Shown: piece by piece, positions 27,328-35,472 of the stretch | How the letters are laid out: every line of letters starts with the position of its first letter | Position numbering within the stretch: the stretch's first letter is position 1 | Assembly: GCA_011389855.1 (NCBI GenBank) | Contig: JAABTM010000020.1 | Coordinates: forward strand, 1 to 35,472 | DNA: 35,472 nucleotides | Source of the DNA: Desulfobacteraceae bacterium | GTDB taxonomy: Bacteria > Desulfobacterota > Desulfobacteria > Desulfobacterales > JAABSP01 | Direction: 5' to 3' | The notes under the pieces: generated by a model | What the model saw: only the letters and a program-made list of their open reading frames with translations | Database searches by the model: none | What the model was told of the DNA's origin: nothing | Translations under genes and position numbers: made by a program

Positions 27328-28755
27328 CTATAACTGTCGCATGAAAGCGACCAGGGCCGTCTTTTCTTTCTGTTCCAGATCCAGTTCCAGAACCAGGTTG
27401 AAAAATTCGACCGTATCTTCCAGGGTCAGGCAGCGGCCATCGTGCATGAATGGCGGCGAATCTTTGATTCCCCGGAGGGTGAAGGTCTTGATGGCGCCTT
27501 CGGCGTGGATCCACTGGCCGTTGATCATCTGGGGCTTGTAGAACCGTTCCACCTTCAGGTCGTGCATCTTGTCGTCCAGGTAGAACGGGGCCGGATGGCA
27601 TTCCGCGCACTGCCCTTTGCCGAAAAAGACATCCTGGCCCATCATCTCTTCTTCAGTGGCCTTGTCGGGATCGAGTTTGCCCAGCCGGTTCAGCTTGGGC
27701 GCCGGCGGAAAGTCGAGCAGGTTCTGCATCTGGGCCATCATGGAGACCTGGCTGGACCGGTTGGGCAGATTGACGCCCTTTTTGGCCGCCGTCACATGGT
27801 CGCCGTCGAAATAGGCGGTCCGCTGTTCAAATTCCGTGAAGTCCTCCACGGAGCGCAGGGACCGTTTGGAGCCGTGGATCTGCTGGTTGTACAGGCCCCG
27901 AAGGCTCACCGTGTCCAGCCGCAGCCTGGCCGTGTGGGGCCGGGTGTCGGGGTTGAGATGGAACGCGCCGTTGGTGTGGCCGTTGGCGTGGCAATCCAGG
28001 CAGGAAATGCCGAGGGACGGCTCTTCGACCTTTCGGTCGTGAGTCTGGTTGAACTGCTGTTGGGGAAACGGCGTCAGGAGGAGGCGCAGTCCTTCCATCT
28101 GGACCGGCGTCAGGATGCCGTGCATGATGTCGTAGTAGTTTTTGATGGAAAGGAGCTTTCCCTGGGACACGTCGCCCAGCTCGGGACGGGTCGTCAGGAA
28201 GATCGGCGGCGGAAATTCCGGCAGGAGGTGATCGGGAAGATCGAACTCGACGTCGAACCGTTTCAGGTTTCGCTTTTCGAGCTTCATGATCTCATCGATG
28301 TGAAACTGCGGAATGACCTGCCCGCCGGTTTCGTGCTTGGCGTGGGGAAGGGGCAGAAAGCCCTTGGGAAACAGCCCATTTTCCTTCATCTTCATGGGAT
28401 CCATCTTCGCCAGCTTCTCCCAGGTCATCTTCTCCGGGAGCTTGACCCGGACCCCGGCCTGGACCGGTTTCCGTCCGGCGGACATCAGAACGCCGTCGGC
28501 CGGGCGGTCGCTGAGGTCGTACCGTCGGGTCAGAAGTTCCTCATGCCGCTCCATGAACTTGTCTTTTTCAGCCACGTCCTTTTTCATGATCGTTTCAAAA
28601 TCAGGCGTGACCACGGGGATGTACGTATCGTGGATTGTCTTTTCCGGGTGCATGGACGCGTCTTTCCCGGCATAGGCGTGAAGCCCCGCCGCCAGAAAGA
28701 CGCCCAGAACGATGCACCCCCCGATCGCCAGCTTCTTTTTTCCAAATGTCGTCAA
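27328..28755 (-). CDS. Dihaem cytochrome c, peroxidase/MauG-like family, TTG start
   Basis: The 475-residue precursor has a Sec signal peptide (KKKLAIGG then a hydrophobic core ending near HAYA-GK), so it is exported. Two CxxCH haem sites are present: CLDCH at about Cys252 and CAECH at about Cys383. The region around the second haem (GQCAECHPAPF, later TFTLRGIKDSPPFMHDGRC and LEDTVEFFN) matches the C-terminal half of dihaem peroxidase-like proteins. A peroxidase or a periplasmic electron-transfer role is likely; substrate is unknown. The frame is open to a GTG at 28791, but I favour TTG 28755 because AAAGGAGGT (28759-28767) lies right before it and gives a compact signal peptide. The leader could fold over this start. 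Confidence 0.85.
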   Translation of the reverse strand: MTTFGKKKLAIGGCIVLGVFLAAGLHAYAGKDASMHPEKTIHDTYIPVVTPDFETIMKKDVAEKDKFMERHEELLTRRYDLSDRPADGVLMSAGRKPVQAGVRVKLPEKMTWEKLAKMDPMKMKENGLFPKGFLPLPHAKHETGGQVIPQFHIDEIMKLEKRNLKRFDVEFDLPDHLLPEFPPPIFLTTRPELGDVSQGKLLSIKNYYDIMHGILTPVQMEGLRLLLTPFPQQQFNQTHDRKVEEPSLGISCLDCHANGHTNGAFHLNPDTRPHTARLRLDTVSLRGLYNQQIHGSKRSLRSVEDFTEFEQRTAYFDGDHVTAAKKGVNLPNRSSQVSMMAQMQNLLDFPPAPKLNRLGKLDPDKATEEEMMGQDVFFGKGQCAECHPAPFYLDDKMHDLKVERFYKPQMINGQWIHAEGAIKTFTLRGIKDSPPFMHDGRCLTLEDTVEFFNLVLELDLEQKEKTALVAFMRQL

Positions 28756-28815
28756 AATACCTCCTTTTGTTTTGTCCGTTTCGATTCGCACTTTTTTCGG
28801 ACGTGGAGGTATTTT
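28754..28815 (-). promoter_or_regulatory. Inverted repeat that masks the cytochrome ribosome binding site
   Basis: On the minus strand AAAATACCTCC (28815-28805) is perfectly complementary to GGAGGTATTTT (28764-28754), which holds the Shine-Dalgarno sequence and two bases of the TTG start. Inside the 40-nt loop a further GTCCG/CGGAC stem (28798-28802 with 28774-28778) could extend the fold. A TAAAAT at 28811-28816 overlaps the first arm; if that is the true -10 box the arm would not be transcribed and the repeat would instead be an operator. Confidence 0.6.
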
Positions 28816-28976
28816 AGGCGAGAAGAGCGCCGGCGGTAAATAACGTCAAGTGTGTATTTTCCGCTTCGGAACCCGTTAGAGGGTTCTGCTCCACCTCTCT
28901 TTTATTGCAGTCCCCTCCCCTGTTCACCCCATCCCGCCCCAAAGAATCAGTCCCAACGCCGCTCCCCCGGGGCAGG

Positions 28977-29765
28977 TCACTTCTGGCAGTCGGGGCAGTA
29001 ATAGGCCGACCGGTCGGAGATTTTGATCTGCTTGATGGCGCCGCCGCATTTGGGGCAGGCGTCGTCCGTGTCGCGGTGGGGAAGCAGGTAATCGTCGGGA
29101 AACTGGTTCACATCGGCCCGGCGGTCGATGGCCGTCCGGAGGACCGTTTTCATCTTGTCGAAAAGGGTTTCGAAGCGGGCATCGTCCAGATCCTTCATCT
29201 GGCGCTTGGGGCGGATGCCGGCATGGAAGAGGATTTCGTCGGCGTAGACGTTGCCGACGCCGGCCATTTTTTCCTGGTCCATGAGGGCGGTCTTGACCAT
29301 GGCCTGGCTGCCGGCGAAAATATCTTTAAAGGCGCTGAAATCGAAGTCTTCGTCCAGGGCGTCGGGCCCCAGCCCCTTTTTCCGGATGAACCGGTCGACG
29401 CTTCGGGTCGGTTCGATCCGTCCCAGCATCCGTTTGGAGACATAGGCGAGATGGTAGCCGTTGGTGAAGGAGAACTGGGCTCGGTCGAAATGGGGCTGCT
29501 TGTTGCAATTCTTGAAGTATTTCAGGTAGCCGGTCATGCCGAAATGAAACACCAGGCAACTGTCGTCGTCCACATGGACGAAGAGGTACTTGCCGTGTCG
29601 CCGGGAGCCGGTGAATCGCCGTCCCTGGTGGTTGAGTTTCAGCTCTTTCTCGGTGATGCCCTTGAGCACCTGAGCCGGGTAGACCTCCACCTTTCGGATC
29701 TCCTTGTGGAGGGCGGTGACGTCGAAATATTGTTTGAACACTTCTACATCGGGAAGTTCCGGCAT
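28977..29765 (-). CDS. mutM: Fpg/Nei family DNA-formamidopyrimidine glycosylase
   Basis: This base-excision repair enzyme removes oxidised purines and nicks the abasic site. The mature N-terminus is MPELPDVE, giving the catalytic Pro2 and Glu3. The family GKYL lysine is in RRHGKYLFV. The helix-two-turn-helix is GVGNVYADEILFHAGIRP. The zinc finger is CPKCGG followed by YYCPDCQK at the C-terminus. The 262-residue length is normal. I chose ATG 29765, not an upstream in-frame start, because Pro2 must directly follow the initiator. Whether it is Fpg or the closely related Nei cannot be decided from these motifs. It stands alone with no obvious operon partner. Confidence 0.93.
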   Translation of the reverse strand: MPELPDVEVFKQYFDVTALHKEIRKVEVYPAQVLKGITEKELKLNHQGRRFTGSRRHGKYLFVHVDDDSCLVFHFGMTGYLKYFKNCNKQPHFDRAQFSFTNGYHLAYVSKRMLGRIEPTRSVDRFIRKKGLGPDALDEDFDFSAFKDIFAGSQAMVKTALMDQEKMAGVGNVYADEILFHAGIRPKRQMKDLDDARFETLFDKMKTVLRTAIDRRADVNQFPDDYLLPHRDTDDACPKCGGAIKQIKISDRSAYYCPDCQK

Positions 29766-29925
29766 GGTCTGTCCCCTTTGCATCCTCTGGGTTTAGGGTC
29801 TTAATGCGCTGTATTCTTAACGCTTGACCGCTACTGGGATCAACGTATTACACTTGAAAAGGGGAGTCAATCCGGAAAAAGGATGGAGATTGATCCGCAT
29901 CGGGGACAACGGCCCAATCGGTGGA

Positions 29926-30696
29926 TCAGAGGGGAATGGGGGTTCGGAGGAAAAAGGATCCGGCGTCTTCATGGCGGACCAGCACCACCGACACATTGTC
30001 GATTCCGCCATTTTCCAGGGCCCTGGACACGAGCCCGTCCACCGTCTTCTCGAGCAGGTCTTCCCGCCGGGGGACGACGATGCCCGCGATGTCCTCGTCG
30101 GAGACCATATCCGTCAGGCCGTCGGTACACAGGAGAAGGATGTCCACGGGTTTGAGGTTCAACCGGTTGACCTCCGGCTGGATCGTCTCGGATTTGCCGA
30201 TGGCCTGGATCAGGGCATGCCACGCCTTTTTGGGGACGTCTTCCGCGGCGACCCCCTCCTCCGCCACCATCTGGGCGCCCCTGGAATGGTCTCGGGTGAT
30301 CTGGCGGATCCCCTTTCGGATGAGGTAGGCCCGACTGTCGCCGGCATGGCAGATGACGGCGAGGTTGTTGATGACCATGGCCATGACCAGGGTCGTCCCC
30401 ATGCCGGACAGGGCCGGATTGTTCTGGGTGCTGAACTTGATGGTGTCGTGGACCCGATGGACCGCAGTTTTCATCGCGGCTTCCACATCGGGCAGCGGGG
30501 TTTCCGGCGTGACGGCGCTGATAAGATGATCGTAGGTGATCTCCACCGCCATCCGGCTGGCCATCTCCCCGGCACGTGAGCCGCCCATGCCGTCGGCGAC
30601 GATGAAAATGGCCCGTTTGGCGTCCACCAGGACGGCGTCCTCATTGTTTTTCCGCCGTTTGCCGGCATCGCTTTTAAAGGCAACCTGCATCGTCAT
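29926..30696 (-). CDS. PP2C-type serine/threonine protein phosphatase
   Basis: The protein has the complete PP2C set of motifs in order: SDAGKRRKNNEDAVLVD, IFIVADGMGG, GMGTTLVMA, HAGDSRAYLIR, LLCTDGLTDMVSDEDI and DNVSVVLV. The metal-binding aspartates are all present. It is about 256 residues, a single catalytic domain without membrane segments, so probably cytoplasmic. The start is ATG 30696 or the next ATG at 30690; both ribosome binding sites are weak. A partner Ser/Thr kinase, frequently adjacent, is not in this window. It begins just after the terminator of the TRAP gene and may be separately transcribed. Confidence 0.92.
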   Translation of the reverse strand: MTMQVAFKSDAGKRRKNNEDAVLVDAKRAIFIVADGMGGSRAGEMASRMAVEITYDHLISAVTPETPLPDVEAAMKTAVHRVHDTIKFSTQNNPALSGMGTTLVMAMVINNLAVICHAGDSRAYLIRKGIRQITRDHSRGAQMVAEEGVAAEDVPKKAWHALIQAIGKSETIQPEVNRLNLKPVDILLLCTDGLTDMVSDEDIAGIVVPRREDLLEKTVDGLVSRALENGGIDNVSVVLVRHEDAGSFFLRTPIPL

Positions 30697-30715
30697 AAGT
30701 CCGACCGCCGGGGAT

Positions 30716-30745
30716 AAAAAAAGCCCCCACGACGCGCATGAGGGC
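30716..30745 (-). terminator. Terminator after dctP
   Basis: GCCC and GGGC close an imperfect stem on the minus strand that runs straight into seven T (30722-30716). It lies between the dctP stop and the PP2C start. Confidence 0.7.
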
Positions 30746-30797
30746 GGTTTTCGCAAACCGGGGGAAAGGCATCCATTGGATCCCTGTCAACCGGCAG

Positions 30798-31901
30798 CTA
30801 CCCTTTGAGGGAATACTTGTCCGCGATCACGTTGTAGTAGGCGTTTTCCGAGACCGATCCCCAGACGCCCACCTGTTCCTTGAACTTCTTGAAGGCTTCA
30901 TGCACCTTGCGGGATTCCTTGTCCTTATCCGCCTCCTCCTCCAGGGTCTCCATGGACAACTTGCGAAGCTCGTCCATCATCGGCTCGGGAAAACGGATCA
31001 GCTCCACCTTGTGCTTGGATATCAGTTCCTGGAGGGCCGCGCCGTTTCCGGCCTCGAACTGGGAAAGGCTCCACAGATTGGTCTCCATGGCCACGGCGTC
31101 GATAATCAACTGAAGGTCTTTGGGAAGAGACTCGTAAGCCTTCTTGTTGAAAATGACCTCCAGGCAGGTGCCCGGCTCGTGCCAGCCCGGGTAGTAATAG
31201 TAGGGAGCGGCTTTGTAAAAGCCCATCCGCAGGTCGTGCAAGGGCCCCACCCACTCGGTGGCGTCGAGCACGCCGCGTTCCAGGGAGGTGAAGATTTCGC
31301 CGCCGGCCAACAGCACCACGGTGCCGCCGGCTTTGGCGATGACCTTGCCGCCCAGGCCAGGAATGCGCATCTTCAATCCCTTGAAATCACCCAGTGTTTC
31401 CATCTTTTTGCGGAACCAGCCGCCCATCTGTACGCCGGTGTTGCCCTGGGGCCGGGGGACCACGTTGAAGGGGGCGTACACCTCCTCCCAGAGTTCCAGG
31501 CCGCCGCCGCCGTAAAACCAGGCGTTGATGCCCTGGGCGTTCAACCCGAAGGGAACGGAGGAAAACCACTGGGCCGCCGGCGCCTTGCCCGCCCAATAAT
31601 ACGCGGCGCCGCTGCCCGCCTCCACGGTGCCCTGAGACACCGCGTCGAAGACGCCCAGGCCGGGCACCAACTCACCCGCGGCAAAGACCTGGATGGTAAG
31701 CCGTCCCTCGCTCACCTCGCTCACCCGTTTGGCGAATCGTTCCGCGCCGGTCTGGAGCACGGGGAGATTGGGCGGCCAGGTCGTTACCATCTTCCAACGG
31801 TATTTCTTCTGCGCCAGCACGGCCGGCGCGGCAATGGCGCCGCCGGCCACGGCCGCGGCGGTCGCCGCCCCTGTTTTCTTCAGAAACTCACGTCGTTGCA
31901 T
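30798..31901 (-). CDS. dctP: TRAP transporter substrate-binding protein (DctP/TakP-like), Tat signal
   Basis: This periplasmic binding protein delivers a small organic acid to its membrane permease. Its N-terminus MQRREFLKKTG is a twin-arginine (Tat) signal, so it is exported already folded. Further along come WPPNLPVLQTGAERFAKRV, FAAGELVPGLGVFDAVSQG and DATEWVGPLHDLRMGFYKAA. PYYYYPGWHEPG matches the TakP-like clade, whose known members bind pyruvate, lactate and 2-oxo acids. The 367-residue length is normal. AAAGGAG precedes the ATG. The gene lies downstream of dctQM with 108 bp between, with a TTGACA at 31979-31984 that may allow separate transcription. Confidence 0.93.
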   Translation of the reverse strand: MQRREFLKKTGAATAAAVAGGAIAAPAVLAQKKYRWKMVTTWPPNLPVLQTGAERFAKRVSEVSEGRLTIQVFAAGELVPGLGVFDAVSQGTVEAGSGAAYYWAGKAPAAQWFSSVPFGLNAQGINAWFYGGGGLELWEEVYAPFNVVPRPQGNTGVQMGGWFRKKMETLGDFKGLKMRIPGLGGKVIAKAGGTVVLLAGGEIFTSLERGVLDATEWVGPLHDLRMGFYKAAPYYYYPGWHEPGTCLEVIFNKKAYESLPKDLQLIIDAVAMETNLWSLSQFEAGNGAALQELISKHKVELIRFPEPMMDELRKLSMETLEEEADKDKESRKVHEAFKKFKEQVGVWGSVSENAYYNVIADKYSLKG

Positions 31902-31978
31902 ACTCGCCGTCTCCTTTCCTGCTTAAGGTTGAGGGTTTCTTGACCAAGCGCCCAATAATTAATAAACATTATTCAGTT

Positions 31979-31984
31979 TGTCAA
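31979..31984 (-). promoter_or_regulatory. Perfect -35 box in the dctQM-dctP gap
   Basis: TTGACA on the minus strand stands about 80 nt upstream of dctP in an AT-rich stretch. Spacing of 16 nt gives TTAATT as a weak -10. A promoter that raises dctP over the permease is plausible for a binding protein needed in excess. Confidence 0.35.
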
Positions 31985-32009
31985 ATGAATTCCATCTTTT
32001 CACCGCGCC

Positions 32010-33950
32010 TCAATTCCCGAAAACGACTTTGGGCAGCCACGTCACCAGGATGGGGAAAAAGACCACGATCAACAGGCCGATGAGCTGAAACAAAACGAAC
32101 GGAATAATGCCCCGATAGATTTCGCCGGTGGTGATCTCCGGCGGGGTGACCGCCTTGAGGTAAAAAAGTGAAAACCCGAAGGGCGGCGTCATGAACGAGG
32201 TCTGGAGGTTGACGGCGATGAGGATGCAGAACCAGGCCGGGTCGAAGCCGAACTCGATCATGATGGGCGCCAGCACCGGGACGTGGATGAAGGTGATCTC
32301 GATGAAGTCGAGGAAAAACCCGATAACGAAAATCAACCCCATGACCACCGCCAGCACGAACCATTTCCCGTGGGTTTCGGCGATGCCCCCCAGAAAATGG
32401 CGCACCAGTTCGTCGCCGCCCATGCCCCGGAAGACCAGACCGAAGGCGGCGGCCCCCACCAGAATGATAAAGACCATGCAGGTGAGCTGCATTGTGGCGT
32501 GCATGACGTCGTTGAGGATCTTCAGTGTAAACCGCTTGTTGGCGATGGTCAGCGCCGTGGCGCCCACTGCCCCCACGGCGGCGGCTTCCGTCGGCGACGC
32601 CACGCCGGCGAAGATGGAACCGAGTACCGCCACCATCAGAAACAGGGGCGGAAACATGGCTACGAGAACCCGCCAGATGAGCGACCCGCCGCCCATGGCC
32701 AGTTCTCCCTTTGGAATGGCCGGCGCCCTGTCCGGCCAGATGATGGACGCAATGAGGATGTAAAGGATATAGAGGCCCACCAGTACCAGCCCCGGAAAGA
32801 CCGCGCCCATGAAGAGGTCGCCGACCGAGACCCCCACAATGTCGCCGATGAGCACCAGGACGATGCTCGGGGGGATGATCTGCCCCAACGTTCCCGAGGC
32901 CGCCACCGTGCCCGTGGCCAGTTCGGGATGGTACCCCCGCTTGAGCATGGTGGGCACCGCCAAAAGTCCCATAGTGACCACGGTGGCGCCCACAATCCCG
33001 GTGGAGGCGCCCAGGAGCGCGCCCACCACCACGACGGAAATGGCCAGCCCGCCGCGCAATCGCCCGAAAAGCATGCCCATGGTATCCAGCAGTTCTTCGG
33101 CCAGCCCCGAGCGCTCGAGCATGACCCCCATGAAGACAAAAAGCGGCACCGCCAGGAGGGTGACGTTGGTCATGACGCCCCAGATCCGGAGGGGCAGCAG
33201 GTTGAAAAACCCCCATCCGAAGCCGAGAAGGCCGAAAAACAGAGCCGTTCCCATCAGGGTGAAGGTGACCGGAAAGCCGAACATGAGCAGAACCGTCAGG
33301 GCCAGAAACATCCATCCGGGAAGATAATCGATGAACCAGGGGGGAAGCCCTTCCAGTCCCGCCCCGGTCCAGCTCGTTACGCTGCGGAACACCAGAAACC
33401 CGACGACCGCCGCCCCGATGACGACGGGGTAAACAATCGCTTTTTTTTGGGTCAGGGTCAGCAGGCTCCGGATTCCCAGCGCGATGCCCTGGAGGGTGAT
33501 GAGAACGAATCCGGCTGGGATGAATCCTTTAACGATGAACCGCAGCGGGATGCCGCCGGGGTCCGGTGAGCCCTCCATGATCGACCACGCGTTGTAGACG
33601 AACCCCCAGGAGGTGGCCATGATCATGTAGCAGCCGGGGAGAAGAAACAGGAGAACGCCGATCAGATTGACCCAGGCCTGGGCTTTGTCGCTCATCCGCT
33701 GATAAAAGATGTCCACCCGAACGTGGCCGTCCTTCAACAGGGTGTAGCCGGCGCCCATGAGGAAGATGAACGCGAACATATGCCATTCCAGCTCCTGGAC
33801 GAAAACGAAACTGGTATTGAACGCATATCGCATGACCACGTCGATGAAGACCACCAGAACCACCAGAAAGGTCGCCCAGGCCACGATGTGTCCCGCCCAT
33901 TCGTTGATGGTGTCGATGACGCAGCTGATCAACGGGAGAGATTTCATCAT
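32010..33950 (-). CDS. dctQM: Fused TRAP transporter permease DctQM
   Basis: The 646-residue protein joins the small DctQ subunit (about residues 1-185, four helices, with VMRYAFNTSFVFVQELEW) to the large DctM channel (about 215-640, some 12-14 helices, with VPLFVFMGVMLERSGLA, GTLGQIIPPSIVLVLIGD and ASPTEAAAVGAVGA). These are normally separate proteins; fusions are known in several TRAP groups and do not by themselves mark novelty. It uses ion gradients to import the acid delivered by DctP. ATG 33950 overlaps the stop of the upstream vWA gene as ATGA, implying coupled translation. dctP lies downstream on the same strand. Confidence 0.95.
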   Translation of the reverse strand: MMKSLPLISCVIDTINEWAGHIVAWATFLVVLVVFIDVVMRYAFNTSFVFVQELEWHMFAFIFLMGAGYTLLKDGHVRVDIFYQRMSDKAQAWVNLIGVLLFLLPGCYMIMATSWGFVYNAWSIMEGSPDPGGIPLRFIVKGFIPAGFVLITLQGIALGIRSLLTLTQKKAIVYPVVIGAAVVGFLVFRSVTSWTGAGLEGLPPWFIDYLPGWMFLALTVLLMFGFPVTFTLMGTALFFGLLGFGWGFFNLLPLRIWGVMTNVTLLAVPLFVFMGVMLERSGLAEELLDTMGMLFGRLRGGLAISVVVVGALLGASTGIVGATVVTMGLLAVPTMLKRGYHPELATGTVAASGTLGQIIPPSIVLVLIGDIVGVSVGDLFMGAVFPGLVLVGLYILYILIASIIWPDRAPAIPKGELAMGGGSLIWRVLVAMFPPLFLMVAVLGSIFAGVASPTEAAAVGAVGATALTIANKRFTLKILNDVMHATMQLTCMVFIILVGAAAFGLVFRGMGGDELVRHFLGGIAETHGKWFVLAVVMGLIFVIGFFLDFIEITFIHVPVLAPIMIEFGFDPAWFCILIAVNLQTSFMTPPFGFSLFYLKAVTPPEITTGEIYRGIIPFVLFQLIGLLIVVFFPILVTWLPKVVFGN

Positions 33951-35472
33951 TCCTGTCCCTTTTCCACACGGTTTATCGGATCCGTTTCAGCGGCCGCCGG
34001 CCCCGGCGGGGCCGCGGGTCGGATGATCATCAGGTACCGGAGATCTTTTTCGAGGAAGAAATGCTGCAATCGATAGGATTGACCGGGCGCCAGGGTCATC
34101 GTCGCCCGGAACCCGGAAGGCCGGTTCGGCTCGGCGCGCATTTTCCGTATGGAACCGGCGGGCGTTTCCGGCATCTTCGCCGAAACGTCGAAGCCGGCCC
34201 GGGCCCCCGGAAAATCGCAGACCACCGTCGGCCCTTTTCGGCTTATAAACGACACATTAGGTCGCATCGGCCGGGTCAGTTCGAAGATCACCCGGGTCTC
34301 GTCGGCCATCGTCTCGATGCCGATATTCAGTATCCGCGGAACAGGCCTGGGTTTCCGGGCCGCCGGTTTGAGATGGGGGGAAAAGAGGCTGTAGTGGGCC
34401 CAGCCGGACCGCCCCTTGTCGTCCATGACGTGGTTCCAGTCGCCCCGGACCCCCAGAACGGACATCCGGGCCCCCTTGTCGACCCGAAAGAGGATTTCCG
34501 AAGACAGGGAGGGCCCGGCCCGGACCCGTCCCCGCCGGACCCGCACCCGGATTTTCCGCACCGGCTCCGCCGGCGGGCTCTTGAATTGTTTCTCCGGCGC
34601 CTTCCGTTTGATGGTCGGCGCGGCAGCCGGTTCGGCGAAAACCTCTTCCGGCTCGGCCGGTTTTGGGAGTTCCGTTTCCACCGCCGGTTCCGGCTCGGCC
34701 GGTTCCACGGTCGGCAACTCTTCCGTTGAATCGGCGCCAGCCGTCGGGGGGGCGATGTCCGCCGGGGCTTCGGCCGGGGTCGGGATCGCCATTTCTGAGG
34801 TCGCCGCCCCGGCCAGGGCCGCCTTCAGCTCGCCTTTGTCCGTCACCCGATGGTACCGGCCGCCGGTGTTCCCGGAGATGCAGACCATGCGGGTCTCTTC
34901 GGAGAGGGGGACCTCCAGCCCGACCACGTGGATCACCAGGGACCGGTAGATCCGCTTGAGACGCCGGGCCTCCTCGCAGGGATCGCCCAGGCAGGTCTCC
35001 TGGCCGTCCGCCACGATGACGGCGGTGGTGGGATCCCGGAATCCTTTCACCTTTTGCCGGAGTTGGGCCAGGGCCGCCGCCAGGGGCGTCATGCCCGTGG
35101 GGGAGACGGCGGCCAGCTTCTTCGCGAAGGTCCGGACATCGTGTTTGCCCACCGGCAGCGCCGTCGCCACATCGTCGCAATCCCCCTTGCGCCGCCCGCC
35201 GAAAACCATGAGGCCCGCATCGACGTCCCCGGGGAGGGTTTTGACCGCATCGATCAGGGCCTCCCGGACGGCCCCGATTTTGGAATCCCCGCCCAAGGGG
35301 CCGGACATGCTCGCCGAAGCGTCCACGATGAAGATAAGATTCTGTCCCGCCCAGCAGGCGCCCGCCGTCATCAAAACGGCGACGCCTATGATCGCGATTA
35401 GGATCGCCGAAAACAGGGCCGCTTTCCCCGTGCGATCCTTCCAGTCCTTCCAGCTCCCAATGCCGCTGCCTG
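33947..35472 (-). CDS. Exported vWA-SH3b-AMIN-like protein, 5' end beyond the window
   Basis: The frame is open to the right edge. Bases 35371-35472 continue a hydrophobic helix (KAALFSAILIAIIGVAV, then TAGACWAGQN) that is clearly a signal peptide, so the true start lies outside and the ATG/TTG near 35371 would cut the signal in half. Next is a von Willebrand A domain with a MIDAS site: DASASMSG, the Thr in SPTGMTPLAAAL and the Asp in VIVADGQET. A Pro/Glu/Ala-rich linker follows. Then an SH3b-like domain (VRVRRGRVRAGPSLSSEIL to GRSGWAHY) and an AMIN-like C-terminal domain (PRILNIGIETMADETRVIFEL) suggest peptidoglycan binding in the periplasm. The stop overlaps dctQM by 4 bp. Its partner and role are unknown. 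Confidence 0.85.
   Translation of the reverse strand, partial: GSGIGSWKDWKDRTGKAALFSAILIAIIGVAVLMTAGACWAGQNLIFIVDASASMSGPLGGDSKIGAVREALIDAVKTLPGDVDAGLMVFGGRRKGDCDDVATALPVGKHDVRTFAKKLAAVSPTGMTPLAAALAQLRQKVKGFRDPTTAVIVADGQETCLGDPCEEARRLKRIYRSLVIHVVGLEVPLSEETRMVCISGNTGGRYHRVTDKGELKAALAGAATSEMAIPTPAEAPADIAPPTAGADSTEELPTVEPAEPEPAVETELPKPAEPEEVFAEPAAAPTIKRKAPEKQFKSPPAEPVRKIRVRVRRGRVRAGPSLSSEILFRVDKGARMSVLGVRGDWNHVMDDKGRSGWAHYSLFSPHLKPAARKPRPVPRILNIGIETMADETRVIFELTRPMRPNVSFISRKGPTVVCDFPGARAGFDVSAKMPETPAGSIRKMRAEPNRPSGFRATMTLAPGQSYRLQHFFLEKDLRYLMIIRPAAPPGPAAAETDPINRVEKGQE

Noticed and set aside
28869-28886. GAACCC/GGGTTC hairpin between mutM and the cytochrome gene
   Set aside because: Six-bp stem without a T-run on either strand; not convincing as a terminator.
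31981-33315. Minus-strand frame inside dctQM in another register
   Set aside because: Arg/Gly/His-rich frameshift shadow. The dctQM frame has clear transmembrane periodicity and TRAP motifs.

Overview
This is a GC-rich, gene-dense bacterial window carrying 27 protein-coding loci (two running off the edges and one a broken remnant), with no rRNA, tRNA or CRISPR array that I could see. The gene content fits an anaerobic Desulfobacterota-like organism (sulfate-reducer grade): a TakP-like TRAP system with a fused DctQM permease, a multihaem cytochrome/peroxidase-like protein, a FolE2-type GTP cyclohydrolase, a PanP-like decarboxylase and a DUF4347 surface protein. This assignment is inference from gene content and was not tested by search. 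The first 14 bases match the 3' end of an Illumina TruSeq adapter, so the left edge is a short-read contig end and those bases are not genomic.

Layout. 1-2643 (minus): the N-terminus of a DUF4347 adhesin-type protein, preceded by a TolC-like outer-membrane lipoprotein with a C-terminal SPOR domain. 2899-6006 (minus): a tight three-gene operon of an orphan lipoprotein, a double DUF350 membrane protein and a membrane-embedded spermidine-synthase-like protein. 6173-10127 (plus): tex-dtd-dacB, each overlapping the next by 4 bp. 10074-13430 (minus): asd-greA-rpoZ-ttcA-folE2, whose last gene overlaps dacB tail to tail by 54 bp. Upstream of asd lies a 114-bp MITE-like element with terminal inverted repeats, an apparent target duplication and a nested palindrome. 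13681-18705 (minus): psd-leuB and lon-tsaB, each pair ending in an intrinsic terminator. 18904-21386: pilD, a TMEM43-family protein and a PPOX-family flavoprotein. 21396-26046: rarD (minus), then panP and htpG (plus); a sigma32-like promoter for htpG overlaps the panP stop codon. 26122-27180 (minus): an alpha/beta hydrolase behind a 36-codon stump of an old-yellow-enzyme gene that still has its promoter, a TetR-like operator and its ribosome binding site. 27328-29765 (minus): a dihaem cytochrome whose leader could pair with its own ribosome binding site and TTG start, then an Fpg-type glycosylase. 29926-35472 (minus): a PP2C phosphatase, a TRAP substrate-binding protein, a fused DctQM permease and a von Willebrand A-SH3-AMIN envelope protein that overlaps dctQM by 4 bp and runs off the right edge.

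How the parts work together. Most genes are housekeeping: translation quality control (dtd, tsaB, ttcA), transcription (greA, rpoZ, tex), proteostasis (lon, htpG), envelope synthesis (dacB, psd), amino-acid and cofactor synthesis (asd, leuB, panP, folE2) and DNA repair (fpg). The less ordinary parts are the DUF350/aminopropyltransferase-like operon, the vWA-SH3-AMIN/TRAP linkage, the SPOR-tagged TolC protein, the MITE-like element, the promoter-retaining OYE stump and the self-complementary cytochrome leader. I do not see a complete new defence or mobile system. Of these, the DUF350 operon and the cytochrome leader seem most likely to hide undescribed biology.
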